NCBI GenBank assembly: GCA_023639215.1 | Contig: CP097899.1 | Span: forward strand, 875,501 to 939,500 | Reading direction: 5' to 3' | DNA: 64,000 nt | Origin: Candidatus Pristimantibacillus lignocellulolyticus | GTDB taxonomy: Bacteria; Bacillota; Bacilli; Paenibacillales; Paenibacillaceae | In this document: piece by piece, positions 43,168 to 53,900 of the stretch | Numbering within the stretch: position 1 is the stretch's first letter | How the letters are laid out: each line of letters opens with the position of its first letter | Position numbers and translations under genes: made by a program | The notes under the pieces: generated by a model | Database searches by the model: none | Seen by the model: the letters and a program-made list of their open reading frames with translations, nothing else | What the model was told of the DNA's origin: nothing

Positions 43168-44054
43168 GATATCTTTTCCTCCCATTTATTCAATCCGTAA
43201 GTAACAACTCTAGTTAATATAAATACGATAATAAAGAAGACTACAGCAATTGCAGATGCATACGCTGTGCGACCGTTATTGAAACCTTCTCGAATCATAG
43301 TCGTAATTATAGTTTCGGTCGCATATCCTGGACCGCCCTTAGTCATTGCAAAGATAACATCAAATACTTTCAAGCCGCCAATTAGACACATTAAAATGTT
43401 AAAGGAGGCCGCAGGATAAAGTAGCGGAAGTGTAATACGACGCAACGTTTGCATTTTACTTGCTCCATCGATACTCGCCGCTTCATATATGGATGAATCA
43501 ATACTTTTCAAATTCGCAATATAGATAACCATACTCCAACCTGTCCATTGCCATACTTGTGTGAATAACACTGAATATAAAGCAATCTTGCTATTACCTA
43601 ACCAGTTAACCGGGCTTCCGCCGAAAAATGTAATAATATTGTTTAACAATCCAAAATCAGACGAAGTCATAATGTATTGGAATAAAAAACCTACAACTAG
43701 AACACTTAATACTGCAGGGAAAAAGAATATGGATTTGACGATATTAGACATGAATCGCTTCTGATTCAATAACACAGCAAATACAATGGCAAATAGATTT
43801 TGAAAAATAGTAATTACAATTGCATACTTAATAGAGTTTTTGATGGCTGTCGTATTTTTAGTGTCGCTTAGCAACTGAGTATAATTGTCTAATCCATTAA
43901 ACTGAAAATCAGGTTTATACACTGACCAATTCGTTACACTATAGCCAAAACTCATTATTGTAGGAACGATGAAAAGGATCATGAAACCTATAAACGCAGG
44001 AAGGATCATGAATAAATATGTGCGGTCTCTCTTTTTCGTATTCACTTTAGGCAC
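43164..44054 (-). CDS. Carbohydrate ABC transporter permease (MalF/UgpA type)
   Basis: 296 residues. Helix 1 about 12-34, FNGLDNYTQLL, EAA loop YEAASIDGASKMQTLRRITLPLLYP, and VFDVIFAMTKGGPGYATE. GTG start at 44054 with GAAGGTG close upstream. It follows the binding-protein gene after an inverted repeat at 44077-44119. Confidence 0.92.
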   Translation of the reverse strand: MPKVNTKKRDRTYLFMILPAFIGFMILFIVPTIMSFGYSVTNWSVYKPDFQFNGLDNYTQLLSDTKNTTAIKNSIKYAIVITIFQNLFAIVFAVLLNQKRFMSNIVKSIFFFPAVLSVLVVGFLFQYIMTSSDFGLLNNIITFFGGSPVNWLGNSKIALYSVLFTQVWQWTGWSMVIYIANLKSIDSSIYEAASIDGASKMQTLRRITLPLLYPAASFNILMCLIGGLKVFDVIFAMTKGGPGYATETIITTMIREGFNNGRTAYASAIAVVFFIIVFILTRVVTYGLNKWEEKIS

Positions 44055-44076
44055 TTCACCTTCTCAGTTAAGTTTA

Positions 44077-44119
44077 GAAACATTCCTGAATAGCCATGAC
44101 AGGCTTTCAGGAATGTTTC
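44077..44119. terminator. Hairpin between binding-protein and permease genes
   Basis: GAAACATTCCTGA (44077-44089) pairs perfectly with TCAGGAATGTTTC (44107-44119) around a 17-base loop. Third case of such a hairpin at this junction in the window. Confidence 0.75.
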
Positions 44120-44133
44120 ATTAGCATAATTTT

Positions 44134-45429
44134 CTATTCAAGTGTTTTACGCATCATATCGTTAACATCATCAGCATCAACCAAAGCTTGCTGAACAGTC
44201 TTAGTTCCTGCAAGCACTTCTTGAAGCGCTTTACCATAACCTTCTACGATTGGGTTACCTGAGATCCAAGCAGCAGTCCAAGGAGCATATACATTGCCCG
44301 CCTTAAACGCTTCTTCAGCATCTGCATAAATTTCACCTAGATCAACTTCTACACCAGTCAAGAATGAACTACCTGCATTATCTGCAATTAAAGCTTGTTG
44401 CGCTTCAGGAGTTGCAGTAAATTCAAGAACTTGTAAAGCTTCTGCTTTATGCTTCGTCTTATCATTAATTGCAAGAGCAGAACCAGGACCACCGATTAAG
44501 AATCCTGGACCTTCAGTAATACCAGGAATAGGGAACATGCCAAGCTCAATCTCTGGGTTTTTCTCTAAAATCGTTCCTACAGCCCACGGGCCACTTTCCC
44601 ACATTGCGGCTTTTCCTGTAGCAAACTCATCAAGTGCTTGGTCATAGCTAAGTCCAAGCATATCTTCTGTTAGAATGCCTTCCGTAATAAGGCGAGACCA
44701 TTCTTCTACATATGGCAACCATGCTTCAGCCAATTTAGCTTCACCAGCATTGAACTTCTCATCAAAATCTTTGTTAGCTGGGTTTGAGTAGAACTCGTTG
44801 TTAACAAGTCCAATACTTTGTTTCATCATTGGTTCCCATGATTGTGCACCCATAGTTTGAGCTTTAATACCGTTAGCAGCTAGAGCTTTATGAATTTGAA
44901 TAAATTCATCAAATGTTTTTGGTACTGCGATATTATTATCACGGAATATTGCTTTATTGTAGAAAATACCTTCATACCAACTTTGTAGTGGTGTTGCATA
45001 CACTTTGCTGTCTACAGAATAAGGAGCAAGACCGACATTAGCGTATTTCGAAGTGAAACTTTCATTTGTAAGATCCATCAGATGACCTGCGTTTGCAAGT
45101 AGTCTAGTTTCTCCACCAACTTCAATAATATCTGGACCTTGTCCAGCATTAAGCTGAGAATTCAATACGTTATTGAAACTGTCCAAAGCAACGAATTCAA
45201 ATGTTACTTTAATGTTAGGCAATTTTTCTTCCAGCAACTTTAGGTAGCTGGCACGAGATGATTCCGCATTGTAACCCATAATGCGAATTTCTACTTGCTC
45301 TCCTGACTTATTAGGCTCGGTAGAGTTCGATGATTGATCATCATTTCCCCCATTATTACTACCACATGCTGAAAGAATAGAGCTAACCAATACTAAGCTA
45401 GTCAATAATAATGACCATTTTTTCTTCAT
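44134..45429 (-). CDS. Extracellular sugar-binding lipoprotein (SBP_bac_1)
   Basis: About 431 residues from ATG 45429 (GGGGGAAA upstream; the frame stays open to 45510 without signal character). Signal MKKKWSLLLTSLVLVSS with lipobox LSAC, then a Ser/Asn-rich tether. YNKAIFRDNNIAVPKTFDEFIQIHKAL and FATGKAAMWESGPWAV are CUT1 binding-protein features. It probably binds an alpha-galactoside or another glycan fragment processed by the GH31 enzyme upstream. A cre-like site lies at 45574-45587. Confidence 0.9.
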   Translation of the reverse strand: MKKKWSLLLTSLVLVSSILSACGSNNGGNDDQSSNSTEPNKSGEQVEIRIMGYNAESSRASYLKLLEEKLPNIKVTFEFVALDSFNNVLNSQLNAGQGPDIIEVGGETRLLANAGHLMDLTNESFTSKYANVGLAPYSVDSKVYATPLQSWYEGIFYNKAIFRDNNIAVPKTFDEFIQIHKALAANGIKAQTMGAQSWEPMMKQSIGLVNNEFYSNPANKDFDEKFNAGEAKLAEAWLPYVEEWSRLITEGILTEDMLGLSYDQALDEFATGKAAMWESGPWAVGTILEKNPEIELGMFPIPGITEGPGFLIGGPGSALAINDKTKHKAEALQVLEFTATPEAQQALIADNAGSSFLTGVEVDLGEIYADAEEAFKAGNVYAPWTAAWISGNPIVEGYGKALQEVLAGTKTVQQALVDADDVNDMMRKTLE

Positions 45430-45573
45430 TCTTTTTTCCCCCAATTTCAAGTTTGTAATAACTTCACTGACATCATAACAATTAGGATATTTCAAAAGAA
45501 GCAACTCCATTATTCATTATTAGAAGGACATTAATATGTTGATTAGTAAATTAATGTGATTCGCACAGAATTA

Positions 45574-45587
45574 TGTAATCGGTTGCA
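45574..45587. promoter_or_regulatory. Candidate CcpA (cre) site before the binding-protein gene
   Basis: TGTAATCGGTTGCA has one mismatch to the TGWAANCGNTNWCA consensus. About 145 bases upstream of the start codon, near the likely promoter. Confidence 0.4.
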
Positions 45588-45630
45588 TTTTATTACGTTT
45601 TTCTTTAATTTCTAATCCTTTATTACTTTC

Positions 45631-47151
45631 TTAGCGAATATCATCTTGCCACTGGAGTACGATTGGTATATCTGCAGGTGGTGTAAATGTATGCAATTCA
45701 CCTTTGCTCACAATAATTTCTTGACCAAACTTCCATATACCCTTAGGTACTGCAACCACCCGATTTATAGAACCCTTTTCATATAATGGAGCTACTAGCA
45801 ATGTGTTTCCAAGCATAAACTGATCCGTTACTGTCTCTAATCCCTCGCCTGGGAACTGATATTCCATGTAGCGAATCACTGGTTCACCCTGCTTAACAGC
45901 CTCGTTCAAAGCAAGCTTCAATTGGGGTAAATAATGTGTACGAAGACGCAATTGATCATGAATTTTCTCTAAATATTGTGCTGATAATACTCTCCAAGGT
46001 GCTGCAGAAAATTGAATTGATGGCATTAAACAAGCAATTTCACTATGACGACTAAAGAGTTCCTGATCAAGACCATTTTCTTCTAGTTCAGCGAAATTCA
46101 AATACTCTCCTCCGCCAACCATATCCGGACAACTAAATGGATGACCTGTTATACCTTGTAACAAACTATCTGGGATCAGAGCTTTAATACCTTTCTCACC
46201 CCACGAATGCTCTTTGTCACATAGTCGTTGAAATAGCGAGAAACCTCCTGATTTAAACGTAACGCGATATTCATTAAGTTCATATTTCGTTCCATAAGAA
46301 GCCCATAGAGAAGAATGAATATCTGGAGTTACATTCCCGTGAGTTACGTTATCTTCGCGATAATAACAGCTATCGCCTGCATCAAATTTGAATCCATCAA
46401 TACCAAGATTCTGAAGTTGTTGCATCTGACGATCAAACCACTCTACAGCTTCAGGATTGGAAAAGTCTAACACAGCGGAATGTCCATTCCACCATTCACA
46501 TATATATGGAGTCCCATTAGGTGTTTTTACTAACAAGTCAAGTTTTTTTGTCTCCCTATAAGCAACTGTATCCGGAGTAATAAATGGGCATACCCATAAC
46601 ATAACCTCAAAACCCATCCCTTTAAGCTCTTGAATAAATGCTTTCTCATTTGGGAACTTTCCAGAGTGAAATGACCAATTACCATAGTACTCGCTCCAAC
46701 CATCATCTATCATTAACACACCTGGCTTAAACCCATTAGCTACAATATTTTTAGCGTATTGCAGCAAGTCTTTCTCATTCTGATTAAAAGTTAGTTCAAT
46801 CCAACTATTGAATATAGGTTCGACAAATAGCTTCTCTGATAATTTAATATCCTTAAAAGGAAAATGAGCTTTCATCGCAGCCTGATAGGCACCACGTAGT
46901 GATTCATACCCACTTGCCAATAATAGATCATCAGGACATGAAATAATCCCCTCATTAAAATCAATTGTAAATCCTGTTTCTCTCCACAAATAACGACCTT
47001 TTGAAGATATAAATAGTGGCATTGTTTGGTTTGGCGTAGGATTTTGATCGAATACGAATTGAATTTTATCCTCTACTCCTACAGGCATACGATTCCCTTG
47101 ACTTACACAGCCACCATACCAATATTCTTCATCCAACATTTGAATAATCAT
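45631..47151 (-). CDS. Glycoside hydrolase family 31, MYORG/alpha-galactosidase-like branch
   Basis: 506 residues, no signal peptide. A short N-terminal beta domain leads to a catalytic barrel with PGVLMIDDGWSEYYG, WVCPFITPD, and GIDGFKFDAGDS with the likely nucleophile Asp near 258. GHPFSCPDMVGGGEY follows; FKFDAG and GHPF-PDM-GG resemble the animal MYORG branch, reported to be an alpha-galactosidase. So alpha-galactosidase is the best guess, but alpha-glucosidase or alpha-xylosidase activity is possible. ATG at 47151 behind GGAGGGG. It shares a promoter motif with the kinase and GH16 genes. Confidence 0.85.
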   Translation of the reverse strand: MIIQMLDEEYWYGGCVSQGNRMPVGVEDKIQFVFDQNPTPNQTMPLFISSKGRYLWRETGFTIDFNEGIISCPDDLLLASGYESLRGAYQAAMKAHFPFKDIKLSEKLFVEPIFNSWIELTFNQNEKDLLQYAKNIVANGFKPGVLMIDDGWSEYYGNWSFHSGKFPNEKAFIQELKGMGFEVMLWVCPFITPDTVAYRETKKLDLLVKTPNGTPYICEWWNGHSAVLDFSNPEAVEWFDRQMQQLQNLGIDGFKFDAGDSCYYREDNVTHGNVTPDIHSSLWASYGTKYELNEYRVTFKSGGFSLFQRLCDKEHSWGEKGIKALIPDSLLQGITGHPFSCPDMVGGGEYLNFAELEENGLDQELFSRHSEIACLMPSIQFSAAPWRVLSAQYLEKIHDQLRLRTHYLPQLKLALNEAVKQGEPVIRYMEYQFPGEGLETVTDQFMLGNTLLVAPLYEKGSINRVVAVPKGIWKFGQEIIVSKGELHTFTPPADIPIVLQWQDDIR

Positions 47152-47178
47152 AAAGGCTTACCCCTCCATTCTACAATT

Positions 47179-47207
47179 AGAATACGGAAGAATAAGCCTA
47201 GCGACAA
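47179..47207 (-). promoter_or_regulatory. Promoter of the GH31 gene with the shared spacer motif
   Basis: TTGTCG (47207-47202), 17-base spacer CTAGGCTTATTCTTCCG, TATTCT (47184-47179). The spacer and upstream TATAAAAAC recur at 50753-50781 and 55615-55643. Confidence 0.65.
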
Positions 47208-47237
47208 TACACTCTATTCTGTTTTTATATTCATTTA

Positions 47238-48803
47238 TTACTTATTTGCTATGCGATAGTCACTAGGTGTTTGTCCCGTATATTTTTTGAACAACTTAGA
47301 AAAGTAGCTAGGATTATCATAACCAACCTTATAAGCAATTTCGTAGCTTTTCAGTTCACTTGTACATAACAATTCCTTAGATTTGTTGAGACGAATATCG
47401 GTTAAATATGCCCATAGATTTTGTCCCGTCTCTCTTTTGAACAAATAACAGAAGTAGTTTTTGCTAACTGCAAGTTCATTGCATATATCATGCAACGAGA
47501 AATTTTGATCGTACTTTTCATGTAAATATTGCACTCCTTTATAGACTAGAGTGCTATATTCGAGTGTGGCAGACTTGGAGTCCGAGACAAATAACAATAA
47601 GTGCCTCATAAACTGATTTATTTCATCAATCTTGGATATTTGCGCAATATCTTTGTAACTAAGATTCAAAATATGCCTATTTTCGTCCGTTATCTTATTA
47701 TTCGTAATGAGCTGGTCTCTTATCGCACAAGTTACATTATAGAAAAACTCAAAGAATAGATGAAGCGATTGAGGATCTGCCTTACATGACAATAACAACA
47801 CCTCATCCAATATTTGTACGGCAAGTGGAATATCTTTATTCCGAAGCGCCTCTGTTATGTTATGTGTATATGGCAGCAGTTCTAATTGTTTAAAGCTAGT
47901 TTCCTCACAATTATATCCATAACCTAGTATCTGTTCATCTCCGACATAGAAGCTATAACGACTAAGATTGCATAGTCTTTCATACATATGAGGCAATTCA
48001 TTCATTGTACTACCTTGCTGGCTAAAGCAAACATAAATATCAATCTTAAATTGTGTTTCTAAAAAACTAATCAAATGTTGCGAGCATTTTAAAAATTGCT
48101 GAGAATCACTCTCTGTTAAAATAGCAGTCCAACCATTATCCTCGTAATCAAATAATATTCCCTTGCCATATTGATTCAACGCTGTAAGGATCTGCTCCAT
48201 AATATAATCCATCTGAGCATCTAATTGCAGACTGTTCTCTATATAATTGTTCATCGAACTCTCTTTAAGTACGAAGCGAAATAATCCATAAGAAGAAAAA
48301 TTTAGATTCAAGTTAGCTGCACTTTTTACAGCTTGTAATTGATTACTCCCTGTATTCATAAAGCGATATAAACCTTGTAATTCACGTTGCTTCCAATTTT
48401 TAACTAAATATTTTTCTGTCGTTTGCTTATCCTTAATCTTAGTCGTAATAATCTTTACTGTCCTCACTAGTTCAAACTCATCAACTGGTTTAAGTATATA
48501 ATTGGAACAGCCCAGTTCAATTGCTTTTTTGACATAATCAAAATCAGCGTACGCACTAATTAGAATAAATTCAGTATTTATATTAATCTCTTTTATTTTC
48601 TTTACAAACTCTAGACCGTTAAGTTTCGGCATCTTTATATCTGATATAATGACATCGTGTTTATGCTTATAATATAGGTCTAAAGCTTCAAGACCATTTT
48701 GAGCAGTGCTAACAATGTCTATTCCAAGACTGCTCCAATCCACTATACTCTCCATCATTTTCACTGATAATATTTCATCATCAACGATCATTGCTGTAAG
48801 CAT
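47238..48803 (-). CDS. YesN-type response regulator with AraC DNA-binding domain
   Basis: About 521 residues from ATG 48803 (GAGGGGGAA upstream). Receiver: D8/D9, phospho-acceptor Asp55 (DVIISDIKMP), KPVD near 108. Central linker of ~280 residues. AraC domain (about 420-520): FSLHDICNELAVSKNYFCYLFKRETGQNLWAYL, then SYEIAYKVGYDNPSYFSKLFKKYTGQTPSDYR. Eleven bases after the kinase stop. It is the best candidate to bind the motif shared by the kinase, GH31 and GH16 promoters. Confidence 0.93.
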   Translation of the reverse strand: MLTAMIVDDEILSVKMMESIVDWSSLGIDIVSTAQNGLEALDLYYKHKHDVIISDIKMPKLNGLEFVKKIKEININTEFILISAYADFDYVKKAIELGCSNYILKPVDEFELVRTVKIITTKIKDKQTTEKYLVKNWKQRELQGLYRFMNTGSNQLQAVKSAANLNLNFSSYGLFRFVLKESSMNNYIENSLQLDAQMDYIMEQILTALNQYGKGILFDYEDNGWTAILTESDSQQFLKCSQHLISFLETQFKIDIYVCFSQQGSTMNELPHMYERLCNLSRYSFYVGDEQILGYGYNCEETSFKQLELLPYTHNITEALRNKDIPLAVQILDEVLLLSCKADPQSLHLFFEFFYNVTCAIRDQLITNNKITDENRHILNLSYKDIAQISKIDEINQFMRHLLLFVSDSKSATLEYSTLVYKGVQYLHEKYDQNFSLHDICNELAVSKNYFCYLFKRETGQNLWAYLTDIRLNKSKELLCTSELKSYEIAYKVGYDNPSYFSKLFKKYTGQTPSDYRIANK

Positions 48804-48814
48804 ATCGTTCCCCC

Positions 48815-50566
48815 TCACTTTGGAATCGTAATTACTACACTCGTTTTCATGCCTTCTCTGGAAAATATCTTTAAGCCTGCTTGAGCACCAAAGCTACTTT
48901 TGAGGCGTTGATTCAAATTCAATAGCCCTATACTTTGCTTCTGTTTATAAGTATCCTCACTACTAAGCATCGCATTAAGACGGTCAACCTCTTCCTTATC
49001 TAGAGTAACGCCGTTGTTCGTGACCGCAATATAAAACTCATTGTCTATCTCCTCGGTAAATATGGATATATGTCCTTCCTGGCGATTAACAAATCCATGC
49101 TCGATAGCGTTCTCAATTAGCGGCTGAATCATCATCTTCGGAACATTCATCGATAAAAGTTGCTCTTCACAATCTATCGCATAAGTAATTAATTGATTGA
49201 AGCGTATATTCTGTATAGCAATATAATTTTCTGTATAGTCGAGCTCATCTTTCAACATAACTTGCTCATAAGGATTATAGACCGTATATGATAGTGTTTT
49301 ACCAAGCAATGTTGTTACTCTGGAAATCGAATTCGTGTCTCCTGATACTGCCATAGCTTTAATAGACTGAAGTACATTGTTCAAAAAATGAGGATTGATT
49401 TGATTTTGCAGAACCTTTAGTTGCTCCATTGATAACTTCCTCTGTTCCTCCAGCACATCACTTGTCAACTGATTGATGTTCTTGAGCATATGCTCAGCCG
49501 TTGCGGAAATAGAGTTAATCTCAATACTTTTCGTTTCTTTAAAAATGACTTGATGATTGCCCGAAGCAATATTTTTGAAATTAGCTATTAAACCTTTCAT
49601 CGGTGTAAGGATCGATCTTGATATGAGATCAGATGAAATTAATACAAGGATACAGGCAATGATAATCATAATAATTACAAAAGATATATTTGTTTTTCTC
49701 ATTTGTTCGATTTCAGTAAGAGGCATAATACCAAGCATTGACCAGCCTGACTTCTCTGAAATCTCATTAACAACAAGATAGGATACTGGATCGTCTTTTG
49801 TCTTAGGCAATATAAAGTACTTTTTCTTCTCTCCTAATGCTTCTACGACTTTGTGTTGATTACTCTCCGACAAATTTTCAAAAGATTTTACTTTGGTATT
49901 ACCATCATAAATAGCAATTTGCACTCTTCCTTGATCGTCTTTATGAGAAATGACTGGCCTTAAATTAAAATCAGTCATCAAATAAGAAGATTTAGGTTCA
50001 CCATACGGATTCAAACTTAATATAGGTGTAATGATTGATACCGTCTCCTGTTTCTTAGCAGTGAGTAAATAATCAGTAGGATGAAAATTTGTAAATCGAA
50101 TATAATTACTATTATCTTTAATACTATTAACAAACCATAACTGCTGGGCAAAATTATATCCTTTAACAGGTGAGCTACCGTAATAATACAAATACTCATT
50201 ATTCGCACCGATAATAATAGCATTAGATATATCACCAAGAACATTCAGTTGCTTTATCTTAGCATCAACCTCTCTCTGATTATATAATTCAACAGAGTAG
50301 TCTACTTCATTTACGCTGTTGCGGTAATTAACTGCACGAATTATTGCCTGATCATTAGCTATTATTTTTGATATATTGGTCAATTGCTCAAAATAATTGT
50401 CAGCCATTTGAATATTCACTTTTACGATTTTATAAATATAGTCATAGCTTTGTTTCTGATAATTTGTAATATTATTATTTAAGATCAAGCCACCTAATAG
50501 GATCATTAGAAGAATACAAATAACCGAAAAACTAATTACCATTTGTGACCGCAATGATAACTTCAA
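48815..50566 (-). CDS. YesM-type sensor histidine kinase
   Basis: 583 residues. Helix 1 about 9-31, extracellular sensor 32-290, helix 2 292-314, HAMP, NQINPHFLNN with the phosphorylated His near 390, and HATPase_c with ENAIEHGF. Start TTG at 50566 behind AGGGGGAG. First gene of a two-gene operon with the regulator. A stem-loop at 50599-50637 lies in its ~180-base leader, and its promoter carries the shared spacer motif. Confidence 0.92.
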   Translation of the reverse strand: MKLSLRSQMVISFSVICILLMILLGGLILNNNITNYQKQSYDYIYKIVKVNIQMADNYFEQLTNISKIIANDQAIIRAVNYRNSVNEVDYSVELYNQREVDAKIKQLNVLGDISNAIIIGANNEYLYYYGSSPVKGYNFAQQLWFVNSIKDNSNYIRFTNFHPTDYLLTAKKQETVSIITPILSLNPYGEPKSSYLMTDFNLRPVISHKDDQGRVQIAIYDGNTKVKSFENLSESNQHKVVEALGEKKKYFILPKTKDDPVSYLVVNEISEKSGWSMLGIMPLTEIEQMRKTNISFVIIMIIIACILVLISSDLISRSILTPMKGLIANFKNIASGNHQVIFKETKSIEINSISATAEHMLKNINQLTSDVLEEQRKLSMEQLKVLQNQINPHFLNNVLQSIKAMAVSGDTNSISRVTTLLGKTLSYTVYNPYEQVMLKDELDYTENYIAIQNIRFNQLITYAIDCEEQLLSMNVPKMMIQPLIENAIEHGFVNRQEGHISIFTEEIDNEFYIAVTNNGVTLDKEEVDRLNAMLSSEDTYKQKQSIGLLNLNQRLKSSFGAQAGLKIFSREGMKTSVVITIPK

Positions 50567-50598
50567 CTTACTCTCCCCCTCATCTATTCTCGATTGAA

Positions 50599-50637
50599 AA
50601 TCAAATAGAGCCTCATCTAAGAAGCTCTATTTGATTC
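50599..50637 (-). terminator. Stem-loop in the kinase leader, possible attenuator
   Basis: AATCAAATAGAGC (50599-50611) pairs with GCTCTATTTGATT (50625-50637). On the minus strand it is followed by TTTTC, 30 bases before the TTG start. It lies between the kinase promoter and the gene, so it may be a conditional terminator. Confidence 0.55.
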
Positions 50638-50752
50638 TTTTAATAGATGGCGTAATTAATAATCAAACTGATAATCCAGAAAACTCTTTTTTGGTTACGC
50701 TTACATTAATGATTGCAAACAAGAAAATTCATTCTGTTCGTTACATAATATT

Positions 50753-50781
50753 ACATTACAAGAGAATAAGCTTAGAAACAA
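50753..50781 (-). promoter_or_regulatory. Promoter of the kinase-regulator operon with the shared spacer motif
   Basis: TTGTTT (50781-50776), 17-base spacer CTAAGCTTATTCTCTTG, TAATGT (50758-50753), preceded by AGTGTA as at the GH31 promoter. Confidence 0.6.
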
Positions 50782-50897
50782 TACACTGTGTATCTATTAT
50801 ATATCACTATATTACTGTCAATATCTTCAGTTAATAGATATATAGAAACAGGAAATACATTCTATTGTAGCACATTCAATGTTATTTAAAATTAATT

Positions 50898-50921
50898 AGA
50901 GCCTCATGAATGAGGCTCTAT
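50898..50921 (-). terminator. Terminator after the GH16-SLH gene
   Basis: A perfect palindrome TAGAGCCTCATG/CATGAGGCTCTA form, 56 bases beyond the stop codon, with an AATTAATTTT tail on the minus strand. Confidence 0.7.
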
Positions 50922-50976
50922 CCAGTTCTATTAATAAAACTTATTATTTCGTAGTTTCAGTTTCATAATGGAATCA

Positions 50977-53900
50977 TTATATCCCAAGCTGCTTTAGTAA
51001 ATTGTAGATAACAACTGCAGCTTCAGCTCGTGTAGTCAATCCCTTCGGTACAAATTTTCCAGGTTGACTTCCTTGAACCAATTGAAGATCATATGCTTGA
51101 GCAACATAATCTTTCGCCCATGGAGCGATGTCATTTGCATCTGAAATGGCATGGTTACTGCTTGGAGCAATATCTTTGCCCACTGCTTGATATGCTCTAA
51201 TTAACATTGCAACCATTTCTTCCCGCGTAATATGTGCCTGTGGACGGAAGCTGGAATTCGTATAACCTTGAACGATACCCGCTTCAACTGCTGATTTAAC
51301 AGAATCCTCATACCATATACCAGATGTAACATCATCAAAGCTCAGTTTACCAGTATTGTTGAACTGAATTGCTCTAATTAACATAGTTACAAATTCTGCT
51401 CTCGTTACATTTCCTGATGGGTTGAACGTATTGCCACTAGTTCCATTCATGACAAGTCTCTTCGTCAATTCCTCAATAGCTTCTGTTGCCCAATGTTCGC
51501 TAGATATATCATTATATTGCTTAGTTACTTTTAGCAAAGCATACGTCCCGTTTTGATGAAGTTGAACAACCAATTGTCCATCAACTACTTTTCCGCCTAA
51601 ATATTCCAGCTTACCATCTTCAAGAATACGATACAGGGCTGTATGCTGGTCTTGAACAATGTCATTGAGTGGAATACTTACGATTATTGGAGCAACTTGA
51701 ATGGAAGTTCCATCTTGTCTTCTAATAGTCAAATCCAGATCCATAATAGAAACAAGAAGCTTAGCATCCGCTTTGTTACTGTCTGTAACTGAATCCAACG
51801 TTCTGTGCTCTTCTGTTGGATTCTGTTTGTTAATTGACAAGTTAAATTTGCTAGTAAGCAGTTCTTCATTAGAGAGCAACTGAGACAACTGCTTCATTGT
51901 TTCCTGTGTCACTTCTAGTCCCATTTGCTCTGTTTGAATAATAACTCGTTCAGCATTAAGCACTTCGCTCATAGTACGACTAGTTGTAAATCCGTTAACA
52001 TCTTCTACTTTAATAATTAAATCGCCATTATTGTTGGTGTTACCTTCATTATTTCCGTTGTTACTACCATTTCCCGAACCACTATCAGGAGCTTTATTGA
52101 CGGAATTTTTGAATTCCGATAATTTAGTGCTCAGCGTCTCAAACGCTATATTAATGATCTCTTGAGTTGCGCTATTATCATTAACAACAACAGCTGCCGC
52201 TACAATTGCTTCACTTAGAGCTTCCATCGCAGTAGCAGGATATTGCCCTGGTTGATTTCCTTCTACTGCTGAATCATAAGCAAGCTGAGCTTTTGTAATT
52301 TCTTCAATAAGTGCTGTTTTATCCGTTTGAGCATTAGGGTCTACACGATTAATCGTTAATGTATGATATTTGTAATCTCCATTACCTGCAGTTACCATCA
52401 CCTTAACTTTATTCACACCCATAGCAAGAGGAATCGCTTGTGATTCAGTTCCACTTTCTACAGTCTCTCCATTGACAGCTATTGTCTGAAGATCCGTATT
52501 ACCTGTCGGCGTAACTGTAATCGATTCAGTCGTCTCAGATACATCCATAGCGTACGTAATAGTACCGTTCTTATAATCTATATCTCCTTCACTTGTAGAA
52601 AGCGCAGCTAGATTCAAATCTGAAGCAGGCTCATCTTTCTTGTATACTCGGAAATAATCAATAAACCAATCTTTCGGATAAACACCATTATCTTTTCCTG
52701 TCCAGTAGCCCTCAGCTCCTGCATACATACTAAAGAAAGTCATCATGCGGTAACTAGGAGAAGTATTACCCTCAGCTACCAACTTATTATCATAATAGAA
52801 ATTCAATGATGTAGGAGTCCAGTCCATAGCAAACGTATGGTATTCACTATCACTGTTGGGAGACAACCCATAGGAGTTGAACCAAACCTTAGGAGCATCT
52901 GGGTCATTCCACTTATGAATAATTGGATACGTTGAAGGGTTAGCTTTCAATATTTCCCCGTAAGGAATTTCCATAATATCAATCTCTGCATTTTGCTTAG
53001 TCGATTCGCCCATTATATCGTCAGCAGGGGCATCATCCTGTGTACCAACCATCCACCATGCAAGGTGCCCACCAAATCCAGTGCCTGGAAGCTTAGTCCG
53101 AATTTCATAATAACCATATTTGGTAGCGTATCCGTCGAAGTCTTCTACATCCTGCCTTGGAATCACATGTGATCCCCACTTATGCAAGCCATTCTTCTCG
53201 AATGACTGCATGCCCGTTGCCTTATTTCCGTTATCCTCTACGGACCATTCCACGTTAGTCTCATCGATAAACAATATGAATTTACCATCTTTAAGCATAT
53301 AATTCGTTGCACTTGATTCCGTTGTATTTGCCCAATGAGTTAGGTAGCCATCGTACCATACATCTTTATTAAGCTTAGGCTCATCGAATTCATCGTGGAA
53401 GTCAAGTATCCATCCATCCTTTTCAAGCGGATTGGCAGGGAAGTCTCGTACGTCTTCTTTTTTATTAATGGTTACTGTTACTGAAGCGCTTAAAGTTTCA
53501 TCTGAAAGTGAAGTAGCTGTAATTGTTAGCTGATTAGATTGTGCCGTAGAATCAACGACTAACATTCCGCTATTATCAAGGGATACGCCCTCCGGCTTGG
53601 AAGAAATACTCCATTCGACTTTTTCTGACGGAATTATTATCCCTGCACTACTCATCACTTCAGCAATAAATTTTCTTCTTACGAAGTCAGATGCAGGCAC
53701 AGTAACGGTCTGATTGCCTGGTTTAATTATTAAATGACTTAATGTAAGTTGCTTAACTGTTACATTTGCTTCAACTGTTAAGGACTTGTTATGATCATTA
53801 TTCACTCCATATGGAAGAACTACTTCTCCTGCAAACGTATATTGACCAGCAGTGTAAGCATCATACGTGGGAATTGAATTCGCCGCCCATGTAATAGCTG

